DNA of 64,000 nucleotides from CAZXEU01 sp965207385 (lineage in GTDB: Bacteria > Bacteroidota > Rhodothermia > Rhodothermales > Bin80): assembly GCA_965207385.1 (NCBI GenBank), contig CBDBLZ010000005.1:79594-143593 (forward strand), written 5' to 3'. Positions 46,927-55,801 of this stretch are shown piece after piece. Both the position numbers and the translations under genes were made by a program. Each line of letters begins with the position of its first letter. Position 1 is the stretch's first letter. The notes under the pieces were generated by a model that saw only the letters and a list, made by a program, of their open reading frames with translations, did not search any database and was not told the origin of the DNA.

Positions 46927-48534
46927 ATGACCCCGACATCCATCGAACTCTTCGATACCACGCTGCGGGACGGCACCCAGGGCGAACACGTTACCCTTTC
47001 CGTGCGTGACAAGATGCGCATCGCGCAGCGGCTGGACGCCTTCGGCATCAATGTCATTGAAGGAGGCTGGCCGGGGTCCAATCCCAAGGATCACGCCTTC
47101 TTCGAGGAGGCACGCCTGCACACCTGGCGGAACGCGCATATCTGTGCGTTTGGATCAACCAGGCGCCCGGATCGGACCGTCGAAGACGATCCGAACCTTC
47201 GCGCCATGCTTGCCGCCCGCACGGACACGGTCTCTCTGTTCGGAAAGAGTTGGACGCTGCACGTCAAGACTGCCCTGCGCACCGGACTTGACGAAAACCT
47301 GGACATGATCTCGGGCAGTATTGCGTATCTCAAGTCCAAGGGCAGGCGCGTCATCTATGACGCGGAGCACTTCTTCGACGGATACAGGGCAGACCGGGAA
47401 TACGCCCTGGCCACGCTGGCGGCTGCCGCCGAAGCCGGCGCAGATGTTCTGGTGCTGTGCGACACCAACGGCGGAACGCTCCCGGGAGAACTGAAGGACT
47501 ACGTGTCCGAGGTTTGCGAGGCGCACGAGTGTGTGGTTGGAATTCATGCACACAACGACAGCGGGTGTGGCGTAGCCAATACTCTGTCCGCAGTAGAGGC
47601 CGGGGCTCGTCACGTGCAGGGCACGATCAACGGCATCGGCGAGCGAACGGGAAACGCGGACTTGTGCGCAGCCATCGCGTGTCTGCAGCTGAAGATGGGG
47701 TACAGGTGCGTGGAGCCCAAGGCCCTCGCCACTCTCGTCGAGCTTTCGCACTATGTCAACGAAGTGGCCAACCTGGTGCCGCTCGACCGCGCTCCGTTTG
47801 TAGGACGCAGCGCCTTTGCTCACAAGGGCGGCATCCACGTATCGGCCGTCATGAAGGAGCCGCGAGCATACGAGCACCTTGCTCCCGAACTCATCGGCAA
47901 CAAGCGGCGCGTGCTTGTCTCCGACCTTTCGGGACAATCCAACGTCCGCTACAAGGCGCGAGAAATGGGCATCGGGCTGGGCTCACGGGAAGAGGCACGC
48001 CGTGCCGTGGACCGCATAAAGGAACTGGAGAACCAGGGCTACGAATTTCAGGGAGCAGAGGCGTCGTTCGAACTGCTGCTTCGCCGCATTCAGGGAGAGG
48101 ATACGGAGCTCTTTTCACTCGACCGCGTCCATGTCCACAGTGAGCAGGTACGTGACGGCATAGAATGGTCCCAGGCGACGGTCGCCGTCCTCGTGGGCGG
48201 TGAGCGCGATCTGGCAGTGGCAGAAGGCGTGGGCCCGGTAGATGCGCTTTCCAAGGCACTCCACAAGGCCCTGTGCCATTCCTTCCCGGATCTGGAAGAG
48301 ATTCGACTGGTCGACTACAAGGTGCGCGTCCTCAGTCCCCAGGATGCCACAGAAGCGGTGGTGCGGGTCCTGATCGAACACAGCGACTCGCAAGGCGAAA
48401 GCACATGGAATACCGTCGGAGTCTCGGCCAATATCCTGGAGGCCAGCTGGCAGGCGCTCTCGGACGGGATACGCTATTTTCTGCTGCAACGGCAGCTCGC
48501 GGCGAGAAAGGCCGCAATCGCTGCAGCAGGATAG
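46927..48534 (+). CDS. cimA: (R)-citramalate synthase CimA
   Basis: Condenses pyruvate and acetyl-CoA to citramalate, giving isoleucine without threonine deaminase. 535 residues. The barrel opens LFDTTLRDGTQGEHVTLSV and continues IEGGWPGSNPKDHAFFEEA, the CimA-type phrase where LeuA has EAGFPISSP. Metal-binding HAHNDSGCGVAN, signature NGIGERTGNADLCAAIACL, and FAHKGGIHVSAVMK in place of the LeuA form follow. The C-terminal domain (VRVLSPQDATEAVVRVLIEH, TWNTVGVSANILEASW) is the CimA regulatory type. It is last in the plus-strand cluster, with about 100 bp to the end of the convergent arginine cluster. No ilvA is seen in the window, consistent with but not proof of the citramalate route. Confidence 0.94.
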   Translation: MTPTSIELFDTTLRDGTQGEHVTLSVRDKMRIAQRLDAFGINVIEGGWPGSNPKDHAFFEEARLHTWRNAHICAFGSTRRPDRTVEDDPNLRAMLAARTDTVSLFGKSWTLHVKTALRTGLDENLDMISGSIAYLKSKGRRVIYDAEHFFDGYRADREYALATLAAAAEAGADVLVLCDTNGGTLPGELKDYVSEVCEAHECVVGIHAHNDSGCGVANTLSAVEAGARHVQGTINGIGERTGNADLCAAIACLQLKMGYRCVEPKALATLVELSHYVNEVANLVPLDRAPFVGRSAFAHKGGIHVSAVMKEPRAYEHLAPELIGNKRRVLVSDLSGQSNVRYKAREMGIGLGSREEARRAVDRIKELENQGYEFQGAEASFELLLRRIQGEDTELFSLDRVHVHSEQVRDGIEWSQATVAVLVGGERDLAVAEGVGPVDALSKALHKALCHSFPDLEEIRLVDYKVRVLSPQDATEAVVRVLIEHSDSQGESTWNTVGVSANILEASWQALSDGIRYFLLQRQLAARKAAIAAAG

Positions 48535-48633
48535 CACCAGAATTGGGGGCGCTGCCGTGGCTGCGAAGCCGCCCGTCTGTGCTTTTGCCTGTGCTCAGGC
48601 GCCATCCTCTCCGGATGAAGCTGCGCGGCAAGG

Positions 48634-49710
48634 CTAACCGGAGGCCATGCGAAAATATGCCCGAATAATGCGCTTGTAGGCGCTGACGGCATCTTCGAGC
48701 GCGGCAATGGCGATGCACTCCCCGGCTGTATGCGAAAGCTCGCTGCTGCCCGGCCCAATCTTGACTGTCGGCACATCCGCCAGGTACAGCCAGTCACTTG
48801 CTGTAGGAGATCCCTGGAGAGTCGCCTCCGGGATTGCCTCGAGGCAAGCCTGCACAATGCCCTCGTCCGCAGGGGTACTCAGCGGCAGAATGCGCGCGCT
48901 GCGCACTTTGACGCTGGATTCGAGCCGCTCTCGCACCATTGCCGTGATCTCGTCGTGCGTGTAGGCCGGCGTTGTGCGGATATCTATGTCGACCGTGCAC
49001 GTGTCTGGTATGACGTTACGAGCCGTGCCGCCCCGGATCATGGTAATGGCCAGCGAAGTCCTGCCCAGCACGGGATGCTCGCGCTCGAAGTCCAGTTCAT
49101 TCAGTTGCCGGATATCGCGCATGGCTTTCAGGATGGCATTCTCGCCCCGCTCGGCGCGCGCCGCGTGGGCGCTGCGGCCGCGTGCTGTGGATTTGAGCAC
49201 CAGTAGCCCTTTCTGTGCTACGACCGGCTGCATTTCTGTCGGCTCGCCGACCAGCGCCGCGTGAATCTCGGGCAGCTGCGGTCGCAGGTGGCGGAGCCCG
49301 TTGTGTTCCGGGTGCACTTCCTCGCATGCCGTCAGTGCCGTAAGCACGCAGCCGTCCTCCGGCTGGAATCCCTCTTCGGCAAGCTCCAGTACCGCCGCAG
49401 TCATGGCCGCCACGCTGGCCTTCGCATCTACTGCTCCGCGTCCATAAACGCATCCCCCCGCAACGACCGGCTCAAAGGGTTCATACGGATGATCGCTGGA
49501 AGGGGGCACCACGTCCAGGTGCGAATTGAGCAGAAGCCGGCGCGGACCGTCACCCAACCGAAACCATACATTGTTTTCGGTGCGCTCAACCTGCAAGCCA
49601 CGGCCACCGGCATAGGCCTGCAGGAAAGAGGCGATGGCATCTTCCTCCAGGCTAAGCGACGGGAAGCGGATGAGATCCCGCAAGAGCTCCACTACGCCGG
49701 ACATGGTCAT
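48634..49710 (-). CDS. argE: M20-family deacylase, ArgE-like (probable N-acyl-citrulline/ornithine deacylase)
   Basis: 358 residues from ATG 49710 (or ATG 49704). Metal-site phrases NSHLDVVPP, YGRGAVDAKAS, ACEEVHPEHNG, VGEPTEMQP and the final LSHTAGE place it in the ArgE/DapE branch of family M20. It is the last gene of the arginine cluster and its start overlaps the argB stop (ATGA). With an acyl-ornithine carbamoyltransferase two genes upstream, the natural substrate should be N-acyl-citrulline rather than N-acetylornithine; this is inferred from pathway context. The longer open frame to 49863 runs inside argB and gives a low-complexity N-terminus, so it is not used. Confidence 0.88.
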   Translation of the reverse strand: MTMSGVVELLRDLIRFPSLSLEEDAIASFLQAYAGGRGLQVERTENNVWFRLGDGPRRLLLNSHLDVVPPSSDHPYEPFEPVVAGGCVYGRGAVDAKASVAAMTAAVLELAEEGFQPEDGCVLTALTACEEVHPEHNGLRHLRPQLPEIHAALVGEPTEMQPVVAQKGLLVLKSTARGRSAHAARAERGENAILKAMRDIRQLNELDFEREHPVLGRTSLAITMIRGGTARNVIPDTCTVDIDIRTTPAYTHDEITAMVRERLESSVKVRSARILPLSTPADEGIVQACLEAIPEATLQGSPTASDWLYLADVPTVKIGPGSSELSHTAGECIAIAALEDAVSAYKRIIRAYFRMASG

Positions 49711-50499
49711 GGCACAATACGCGTTGCCCGGCGCCGCAGGACCAGATCCTCCGGGCCCAGGATGAAGACGGTTTCGACGCCCGCCGCCACCGCCTCCATG
49801 GCAGCGGTCAGCTTTACCCGCATACCGCCCGCAATCCAGCCTTCGGACAGTCCCGCCGCACACTCACCTGCCGTGCAGACGGAAAGCAGTGAATCGGGCT
49901 CGTCAAGTCTCCGGCGCAGGCCGCTGGATGGTGTTACCAGAAGCAGCTCGCGCGCGCCGGCGGCTGTAGCCAGGGCGGCGGCCACCGTGTCGGCATTGAC
50001 ATTGAGAACCTGCCCGCTGTCGTCTGCGCCAAGCGAGGCAACAATCGGGAGAAAGCCCGCATCCAGCAGCGCATCCAGAATGTCCGGGCGAGTTCCCAAT
50101 GATGTCTCCCACCCAGCCGAAATCGACCTCCGCACCGTCAATGGTCCACGGAGGCCGGCGCCGAAGGCGCAGCAACCCGCCGTCCACTCCGGAGATTCCG
50201 ACCGCATTCAGCCCGTGCTGCGCCGCCTGGGCTACAAGGTCCAGATTAACGGTGCCCCGCGTTATCCACCGCGCGATGTCGATGTCGAGGTCCGCGGTAA
50301 TGCGCCGGCCATGAATGAAACGGGGGCTATGCCCGAGACGCTGCGCCATCTCGGTGCACTGCACACCGGCTCCGTGTACGATAGTAACGCGAAGGTCCCG
50401 GCCGAGCTCGGCAACCTGCCGCCAGAATCCGGATCCGACCTGCACTGCCCCGCCCACCTTGATCACGCACGACGGCTTAAGTCTACTTCCAGACGGCAT
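49707..50499 (-). pseudogene. argB: Acetylglutamate kinase-like gene argB split by a one-base frameshift
   Basis: Amino-acid kinase that phosphorylates N-acyl-glutamate in arginine synthesis. The upstream frame gives SCVIKVGGAVQVGSG, VTIVHGAGVQ, RFIHGRRITADLDI, NAVGISGVDGGLL and VDFGWVGDIIG. It then loses sense at about 50095 while the next frame gives TRPDILDALLDAGFLPIVAS, VLNVNADTVAAALA, LLLVTPSSGL and GGMRVKLTAA. Deleting one C from the CCC at 50095-50097 (one G on the coding strand) restores a continuous 263-residue protein of normal length. It starts inside the end of argF' (ATG 50499) and its stop overlaps the next start. As arginine synthesis is otherwise intact, this may be an assembly error rather than a true null. 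Confidence 0.85.
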
Positions 50500-51493
50500 G
50501 GAGAATGGCCTTTTGGGCATGAAGGCGAAACTCCGCCTGTAGCAGGTGGCGGGCCTGGGGACCATCCAGAACGGCATCATCGACCACCACGCCTCGCCGG
50601 GCCGGCAGGCAGTGCATGAAGATGCCTGAGCGCGTGCTGTGCATCAGTTGCTGGCTGATGCGCCAGTGGCGATAGCCTGAGCGGCGCGCTGCCTCCGCAG
50701 CCGGATCCGTGTAGCGGAGCGTGCCGCCCCACGCCTTCGCGTAAATCACATCGGCGCCTCGTGCCGCCGACTCAAGATCAGTCAATTCACGAATGCGCAT
50801 GCCGTGCGCGGCCGCGTACGAGCGGGCCTCCTCCATAACGCCGGCATCAAGGTCGTAGCCCTCCGGCCGGGCCACGGTCACGTCCATGCCCAGCCTCGCC
50901 GCCATAAGAAGCGCCGAGTGGGGTACTGCCAGTGGCAAGGCCTTGGGGTGGTAGCACCAGGCCAGCACAAATCTCTTGCCGCTCGCCTGCCCTCCGAAGT
51001 GTTCCTGAAGCATCGACGCGTCGGCAAGCGCCTGGCACGGGTGGTAAAAGGCGGATTCCAGATTGATAACGGGCACCGTGGCAGCAGAGAGAATCGTGCG
51101 AAACAGGGTCTCGTCCCTGTCGAGGGCATAGTCGGTGCCGGAGGCAAAGAGTCGCACGCCCAAAGCGTCGTAGTAGCGGGAAAGCACGCCGATGGCCTCG
51201 CTGATATGCTCGGCCTTGTCGCCGTCCATGACCTGGCCGTGCCGCCATTCGAACTGCCACGTGCCGCTGCCGGGAATGAGCGTAGTGGCGTGCGCGCCCA
51301 GGTGCGCGGCGGCCACCTCCATGGACGTGCGCGTACGCAGGGAAGGGTTGAAGAATATCAGCGCCAGGGTGCGGCGAAGCTGCATGCGCTCGCTCTTGGC
51401 GCCAAAGTGGCGCCGCGCACTGTCGATACACTGCTGCCAGTAATCGTCGCTGTGGTCCCGCCAGGTCAGAAGATGCCGCAGAGTCGGGTCCAT
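50483..51493 (-). CDS. argF': N-acyl-ornithine carbamoyltransferase ArgF'
   Basis: Transfers a carbamoyl group to an N-acylated ornithine (acetyl in Xanthomonas, succinyl in Bacteroides). Carbamoyl-phosphate motif FFNPSLRTRTSMEVAA, followed by the subgroup-specific W-x-F-E-x-R-x-G-x-VMDGD stretch that ordinary ornithine carbamoyltransferases lack, then HPCQALADASMLQE and MHCLPARRG. At the position where xanthomonad AOTCase has Glu92 and Bacteroides SOTCase Pro90 (after GDK/GDT), this protein has Ala (MDGDKAEH), closer to the succinyl type. 336 residues from ATG 51493; a GTG one codon earlier is possible. Its start overlaps the argD stop. Confidence 0.92.
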   Translation of the reverse strand: MDPTLRHLLTWRDHSDDYWQQCIDSARRHFGAKSERMQLRRTLALIFFNPSLRTRTSMEVAAAHLGAHATTLIPGSGTWQFEWRHGQVMDGDKAEHISEAIGVLSRYYDALGVRLFASGTDYALDRDETLFRTILSAATVPVINLESAFYHPCQALADASMLQEHFGGQASGKRFVLAWCYHPKALPLAVPHSALLMAARLGMDVTVARPEGYDLDAGVMEEARSYAAAHGMRIRELTDLESAARGADVIYAKAWGGTLRYTDPAAEAARRSGYRHWRISQQLMHSTRSGIFMHCLPARRGVVVDDAVLDGPQARHLLQAEFRLHAQKAILHAVWK

Positions 51494-52650
51494 CACGAAA
51501 GGATTGAGCCAAGGGCGGTGAGAAAAAACTCCACGTCCCGGGACGTAGCGGTAAGCGGCGGCAAGACGCGGATGACATGGGGATCCTGGGACGAGCCGGC
51601 GAGCACGCCGCGCTCGCGCAGTGCGGCCAGTACGCCCGCCGCCGGCTCACTGATTTCTATTCCCATGAGGCACCCCCGTCCGCGCACGGAAGCCGCGGCC
51701 GGAGACAATTCGCGGGCAATCGCATCGTATATCGCGGCGGCCCGCTGCATCAAGCTCTCCTCCTCGATGGTGGCCAGTGTCGCCTCCAGGGCGGCCATGG
51801 CCATCATGCCACCGCCAAAGGTCGAGCCGTGGTCCCCGTACTCGACCGTTGCTGCAACTTCGGCCGTTGTAAGCACGGCCCCGACAGGAACGCCCGAGCC
51901 CAGGCTCTTGGCCAGCGTTATGATGTCCGGACGCATGCCGTACTGTTCGCTAACGGAAAAGGTGCCTGTCCGGCCCACTCCCGTCTGGACTTCGTCGAAG
52001 ATGAGCATGCAACCTTGGTCCCGAGCAAGGTCGCGGAGGGCCCGGTAGTACGCCGGATCTGCCTCGACCATCCCTGCGATGCTCTGGATGGGCTCCAGTA
52101 TGACCGCTGCCACCGAATCATCCACGGCGTGCCTGGCGGCGTCCAGATCACCGAACGGCACAAATTGCGTACCGGCAAGCAGCGGCTGATAGGGCTCCCT
52201 ATAGGCAGGATTCCAGGTAGTGGCAAGGCTGCCCAGCGTACGGCCGTGAAAATCGCCTTGCATGGACAGGACGCGAATGCGTCCGGTGGCCTTGCGCGCG
52301 AGCTTCAAGGCGGTCTCGACCGCCTCCGTACCCGAATTGCAAAAGAATACCCGGTCCAGGCCGGGCGGAGACATGCGCGCAAGCCGGCTGGCAGCCCTGG
52401 AGCGCGTGTCGTTGTAGACGACGTTTGAATAGAAGAGCATCGTGTCCGCCTGGCGCTTCAGGGCTTGCGTCACACGCGCCGGACAGTGTCCCAGGAGCGT
52501 CACGCAGTGGCCGCCGTAGAAATCCAGAAAACGGCGGCCGTCCGCGTCCCAGACGTAACTGCCTTCTCCTCGTACCAGCGCCAGCGGCATCTTTCGGTAC
52601 GTTGGGACAAGGCAGGCCTCTTCCTGTGCGATGATGTCTGCTGTCTTCAC
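51493..52650 (-). CDS. argD: Acyl-ornithine aminotransferase ArgD
   Basis: PLP aminotransferase (fold I, class III) that makes N-acyl-ornithine from the semialdehyde. Features in order: YGGHCVTLLGHCPARV, FFCNSGTEAVETALKLARK, GDFHGRTLGSLATT, the catalytic region MLIFDEVQTGVGRTG and the PLP lysine in ITLAKSLGSGVPVGA, then GSTFGGGMMAMAA. 385 residues from GTG 52650, which overlaps the argC stop as GTGA; the longer frame to 52968 runs inside argC and is rejected. It may also serve as DapC in lysine synthesis. Confidence 0.94.
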   Translation of the reverse strand: MKTADIIAQEEACLVPTYRKMPLALVRGEGSYVWDADGRRFLDFYGGHCVTLLGHCPARVTQALKRQADTMLFYSNVVYNDTRSRAASRLARMSPPGLDRVFFCNSGTEAVETALKLARKATGRIRVLSMQGDFHGRTLGSLATTWNPAYREPYQPLLAGTQFVPFGDLDAARHAVDDSVAAVILEPIQSIAGMVEADPAYYRALRDLARDQGCMLIFDEVQTGVGRTGTFSVSEQYGMRPDIITLAKSLGSGVPVGAVLTTAEVAATVEYGDHGSTFGGGMMAMAALEATLATIEEESLMQRAAAIYDAIARELSPAAASVRGRGCLMGIEISEPAAGVLAALRERGVLAGSSQDPHVIRVLPPLTATSRDVEFFLTALGSILS

Positions 52651-53675
52651 GCCGACGCCGGTTTGGGGATCAGGCCGGCCATCTCCGGCCAGCCCATTAC
52701 CAGGTTGAGGTTTTGCACCGCCTGCGATGCTGCACCCTTGAGCAGGTTGTCGAGTGCGAATCCGACCACGAGTGCCTGCCGGCGCACGACCCATCCTATG
52801 TCGCAGTACGGCGTGCCCACCGCGAAGCGGAGCTCCGGAAGCCTTGACGGCCATAGCCGAATGGCCCTTCCTTCGCCATAGGATTCTGCAAACCACTCCG
52901 ATACACTCTCCTGTGTGACGCCGGCCGGCAGCGTGACGTGCGCCGTTCCCCAGATGCCCCGGGTCCACGGTCCGGACACGGGCACAAACGCTACGGTGCT
53001 ACCCGGCCCCAGCAGTTGCAAGGCTTCCGGCAGATGCTGGTGATTGAGCGTGCGATAGGCCCGAAGATTTCCATCCCGCGTCGGGAAGTGCGTGGTTGCC
53101 TTCGGACGCGTTCCGGCGCCCGAGGCTCCTGTCAGGGCCGTGACACTGGCGTGCAGAGGGCCCAGCGCACGGACAACAGGCCAAAGCGCCAGCGCAATGC
53201 CTGTCGCGAAACAGCCGGGATTCGCAATCAACCGGCTGCGGTAGGGAGCGCACACCTCGGCCAGGCCGTACGTGAACCGTCCAAGCAGTTCGGGCGCAGG
53301 ATGCGCCGCACCGAAGCGGGCTTCATACTGGGCCGCCGACTTGAACCGAAAGTCGGCGCTGAGATCGATGATGGGGCCGTCGTAGCCGCCCGCGAGGATG
53401 TCCTGCACGGTACGTGCCGCGGCGCCGTGCTCCGCGGCGAGAAGGACCGCGTCCATACCCGCGAGGTTTCCGTCGGCCGGGTCCGAGAACCGCAGGTCCG
53501 TGAGCCCTCGCAGCATCGGATGTGCCGCCTCGAGCGTCTTGCCGGCGTAGGTGCGGCTGGTGGCCAAGGCCAGGCGCGCATTAGGATGGCCGGCCAGAAG
53601 CGTGACGAGCTCCCGGCCTGCATAGCCTGCTGCGTGCAGCAGGGCTACGGCCTTTCTGGATTGTACTTCCGCCAT
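52647..53675 (-). CDS. argC: N-acyl-glutamyl-phosphate reductase ArgC
   Basis: NADPH reductase giving N-acyl-glutamate semialdehyde. 342 residues. The catalytic cysteine lies in IANPGCFATGIALAL; SADFRFKSAAQYE, the substrate loop GASGAGTRPKATTHF and NHQHLPE are as expected. The dinucleotide motif reads LLHAAGYAGREL, where H14 replaces the first Gly of the usual GAxGYxGxEL; the rest of the motif is normal. It starts 1 nt after argG and overlaps argD by 4 nt, so translation is coupled along the cluster. Confidence 0.94.
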   Translation of the reverse strand: MAEVQSRKAVALLHAAGYAGRELVTLLAGHPNARLALATSRTYAGKTLEAAHPMLRGLTDLRFSDPADGNLAGMDAVLLAAEHGAAARTVQDILAGGYDGPIIDLSADFRFKSAAQYEARFGAAHPAPELLGRFTYGLAEVCAPYRSRLIANPGCFATGIALALWPVVRALGPLHASVTALTGASGAGTRPKATTHFPTRDGNLRAYRTLNHQHLPEALQLLGPGSTVAFVPVSGPWTRGIWGTAHVTLPAGVTQESVSEWFAESYGEGRAIRLWPSRLPELRFAVGTPYCDIGWVVRRQALVVGFALDNLLKGAASQAVQNLNLVMGWPEMAGLIPKPASA

Positions 53676-53676
53676 G

Positions 53677-54870
53677 TTACGGATGCCGGGCCTTTCGGGC
53701 CAGATAAGCCTGCATGCCTGCCAGACGGCAGAATCCGCGCGCGTCCCGTCCGTCCCACAGCGCGGCCTGCTCCCCGTAGGTGGCTACATCCGTACTGAAC
53801 ATGGAATTGGGGCTTTCGCACCCTTGCACGAGGATATTGCCCTTGAAGAGCTTGACGGTCACCGTACCGTCGACCCCGTCTTGCGAGGACCGGAAAAAGG
53901 CTTCAATGTCGCGCATAACCGGGTCGTAGTGCTGTCCTTCGTGCAGCAGCATGCCATAAAAATCCGCAAGCTGGTCCTTTTGGTAGCGCTGCCACTTGGT
54001 GAGCACAATCTTTTCGAGCTCCCTGTGCGCCGTCAGCAGGATCATGGGACCGGGTGCCTCGAATGCTATGCGTCCCTTGACGCCCAGCACGGTGTCTCCG
54101 ACGTGGATGCCGCGGCCCACGCCGTGGCGGGAGCCCGCGGCAGCAAGCCTGAGAATGAGGCTTACGCCGTCCAGATCCTCGCCGTCTATCGATTCGGGAA
54201 GGCCCGCGCGAAACGCCAGGCGGATGATCTGCGCACGATCAGGAGCCTGCGCCACCGGCACGGAGGCCGGATAGGCGCTTTCCGGAAGCGGATCCGTGGT
54301 AGTGAGCGTTTCGGCGCCTCCGATGGTTGTGCCCCACAGTCCGGCATTGATGGAGTAGGATGTCGTGCTGCGCGGCACATCAAATCCTCGCTCCTCCAGA
54401 AAGGCGGTGGCGAAGGGCCGCGTGACGCCTTCATCACGGATGGGTGTTACGATTTCCAGGTCGTCCGCCAGTAGCCGGATCACGCTGTCGAAGCGCAGCT
54501 GATCATTGCCGGCGCCCGTGGAGCCGTGCGCTATGGCCCGTGCTTCGAGTCGCCTTGCCAGTTCGACCAGCTTGCGGGCCTGCACCACGCGTTCTGCCCC
54601 TACGCAAAGCGGGTATACGCCCCCTCTCAGGACATTACCCATGATGAGGTACCGGAGATGGTCCCTGTAAAGTGCGTGCCGGCCTTCAATCAGGAAATGC
54701 TCCGCGGCGCCGAGCTCGCGCGACTTGTGCTCAAGAGCCCGTGCTTCGTTTTCCGTAAGGCCACCGGTATTGACCGTGGCCGTATACACCGTCTCACCGT
54801 AGGACTCCTTCAGGTAGGGAACGCAAAACGAGGTGTCCAGGCCACCGCTGAAGGCCAGTACAATTGCCAT
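53677..54870 (-). CDS. argG: Argininosuccinate synthase
   Basis: Joins citrulline and aspartate with ATP. 397 residues. N-terminal ATP pyrophosphatase motif LAFSGGLDTSFCVPYL, citrulline/aspartate contacts AIAHGSTGAGNDQLRFD, and SYSINAGLWGTTIGG (the SIDxNLWGxS region). It is the first gene of the minus-strand arginine cluster. Only about 80 bp separates its start from the divergent fdhD, so both promoters must lie in or near this interval. argH was not found in the window. Confidence 0.95.
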   Translation of the reverse strand: MAIVLAFSGGLDTSFCVPYLKESYGETVYTATVNTGGLTENEARALEHKSRELGAAEHFLIEGRHALYRDHLRYLIMGNVLRGGVYPLCVGAERVVQARKLVELARRLEARAIAHGSTGAGNDQLRFDSVIRLLADDLEIVTPIRDEGVTRPFATAFLEERGFDVPRSTTSYSINAGLWGTTIGGAETLTTTDPLPESAYPASVPVAQAPDRAQIIRLAFRAGLPESIDGEDLDGVSLILRLAAAGSRHGVGRGIHVGDTVLGVKGRIAFEAPGPMILLTAHRELEKIVLTKWQRYQKDQLADFYGMLLHEGQHYDPVMRDIEAFFRSSQDGVDGTVTVKLFKGNILVQGCESPNSMFSTDVATYGEQAALWDGRDARGFCRLAGMQAYLARKARHP

Positions 54871-54949
54871 GGCATGCCACTTGACAAGTCGCGATTCAAC
54901 ATCGGGAGCTGCCTAAAGGTTGCTCGGGGTGCGTTCCGTATATTGGTGC

Positions 54950-55801
54950 ATGCAGGATATGGCATCAGGTGGCGCCTCAGCCGATCTGTCTTGCAAGGTG
55001 GCACGCGCGCCGGTGGTCCGCTTCGAAAGAGCAGGGGCTTCCAGGTTTGTGGACAAGGTTGCCGTAGAATCTGCCCTGGAAATGCGTCTCGCCGGCCCGG
55101 ATCAGGATCCGGAGGTTGTCGCCGTGACCATGCGCACGCCTGGCGATGATGTGGCTCTGGTGCTGGGCTTCCTCCTGGCCGAAGGCATAATCGAAGGACT
55201 GGGCGATGTGCTCCATGTTCGCACGGACATGCGCGTAGGCGACGTGGTGACGGCTACGCTGCGCGAGGGCCTTGCACGGGCCCGCGACTCCCTGGCCCGT
55301 CGTTTTCCCGTTTCCTCCAGTTGCGGAGCGTGCGGCAAGCCGTCGCTGCAAGCGCTGCGCATGCCTGCGGGCATCGCCGCGGTCCCCGGGGGTGCCCCGG
55401 TCGACCGGTCCCTCATCCATGCGCTGCCGCACCTTCTCAGATCTGCCCAGTCGGTATTCAGCCAGACCGGAGGCGTGCATGCGGCGGCGCTCGTTTCCTT
55501 TGCCGGCGAACCTGAAGCGGTTCGGGAAGACGTTGGACGCCACAATGCCGTGGACAAGGTTATCGGCTGCCAGATTATGGAGGAGCGCCCTAGGCCCATG
55601 AACTCCATCCTGGTAGTCAGCGGGCGCGTTAGTTTCGAGATCGTCCAGAAAGCCGTGATGGCCGGTTTGCCGGTCATTGTGGCCGTCGGCGCACCCACCA
55701 GCCTGGCTGTGGAACTCGCAGAGCGGTACTCGGTCTCGCTCGTAGGCTTTGCAGGCCCGGACCGGTTTAACGCATACGCAGAGGTGGACAGGCTGCGATG
55801 A
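54950..55801 (+). CDS. fdhD: Formate dehydrogenase accessory sulfurtransferase FdhD
   Basis: Transfers sulfur from a cysteine desulfurase to the bis-MGD cofactor of formate-dehydrogenase-type enzymes. 283 residues from ATG 54950 (ATG 54959 is an alternative; the 54920 opening is too early). The essential cysteine motif is SSSCGACGK (C125, C128), with FLLAEGIIEG before it and REDVGRHNAVDKVIG and ILVVSGRVSFEIVQKA after it. The stop overlaps the next ATG by 4 nt (ATGA), placing the DUF7009 protein in the same translation unit. The nearby fdhF-like gene is its likely client. Confidence 0.95.
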   Translation: MQDMASGGASADLSCKVARAPVVRFERAGASRFVDKVAVESALEMRLAGPDQDPEVVAVTMRTPGDDVALVLGFLLAEGIIEGLGDVLHVRTDMRVGDVVTATLREGLARARDSLARRFPVSSSCGACGKPSLQALRMPAGIAAVPGGAPVDRSLIHALPHLLRSAQSVFSQTGGVHAAALVSFAGEPEAVREDVGRHNAVDKVIGCQIMEERPRPMNSILVVSGRVSFEIVQKAVMAGLPVIVAVGAPTSLAVELAERYSVSLVGFAGPDRFNAYAEVDRLR

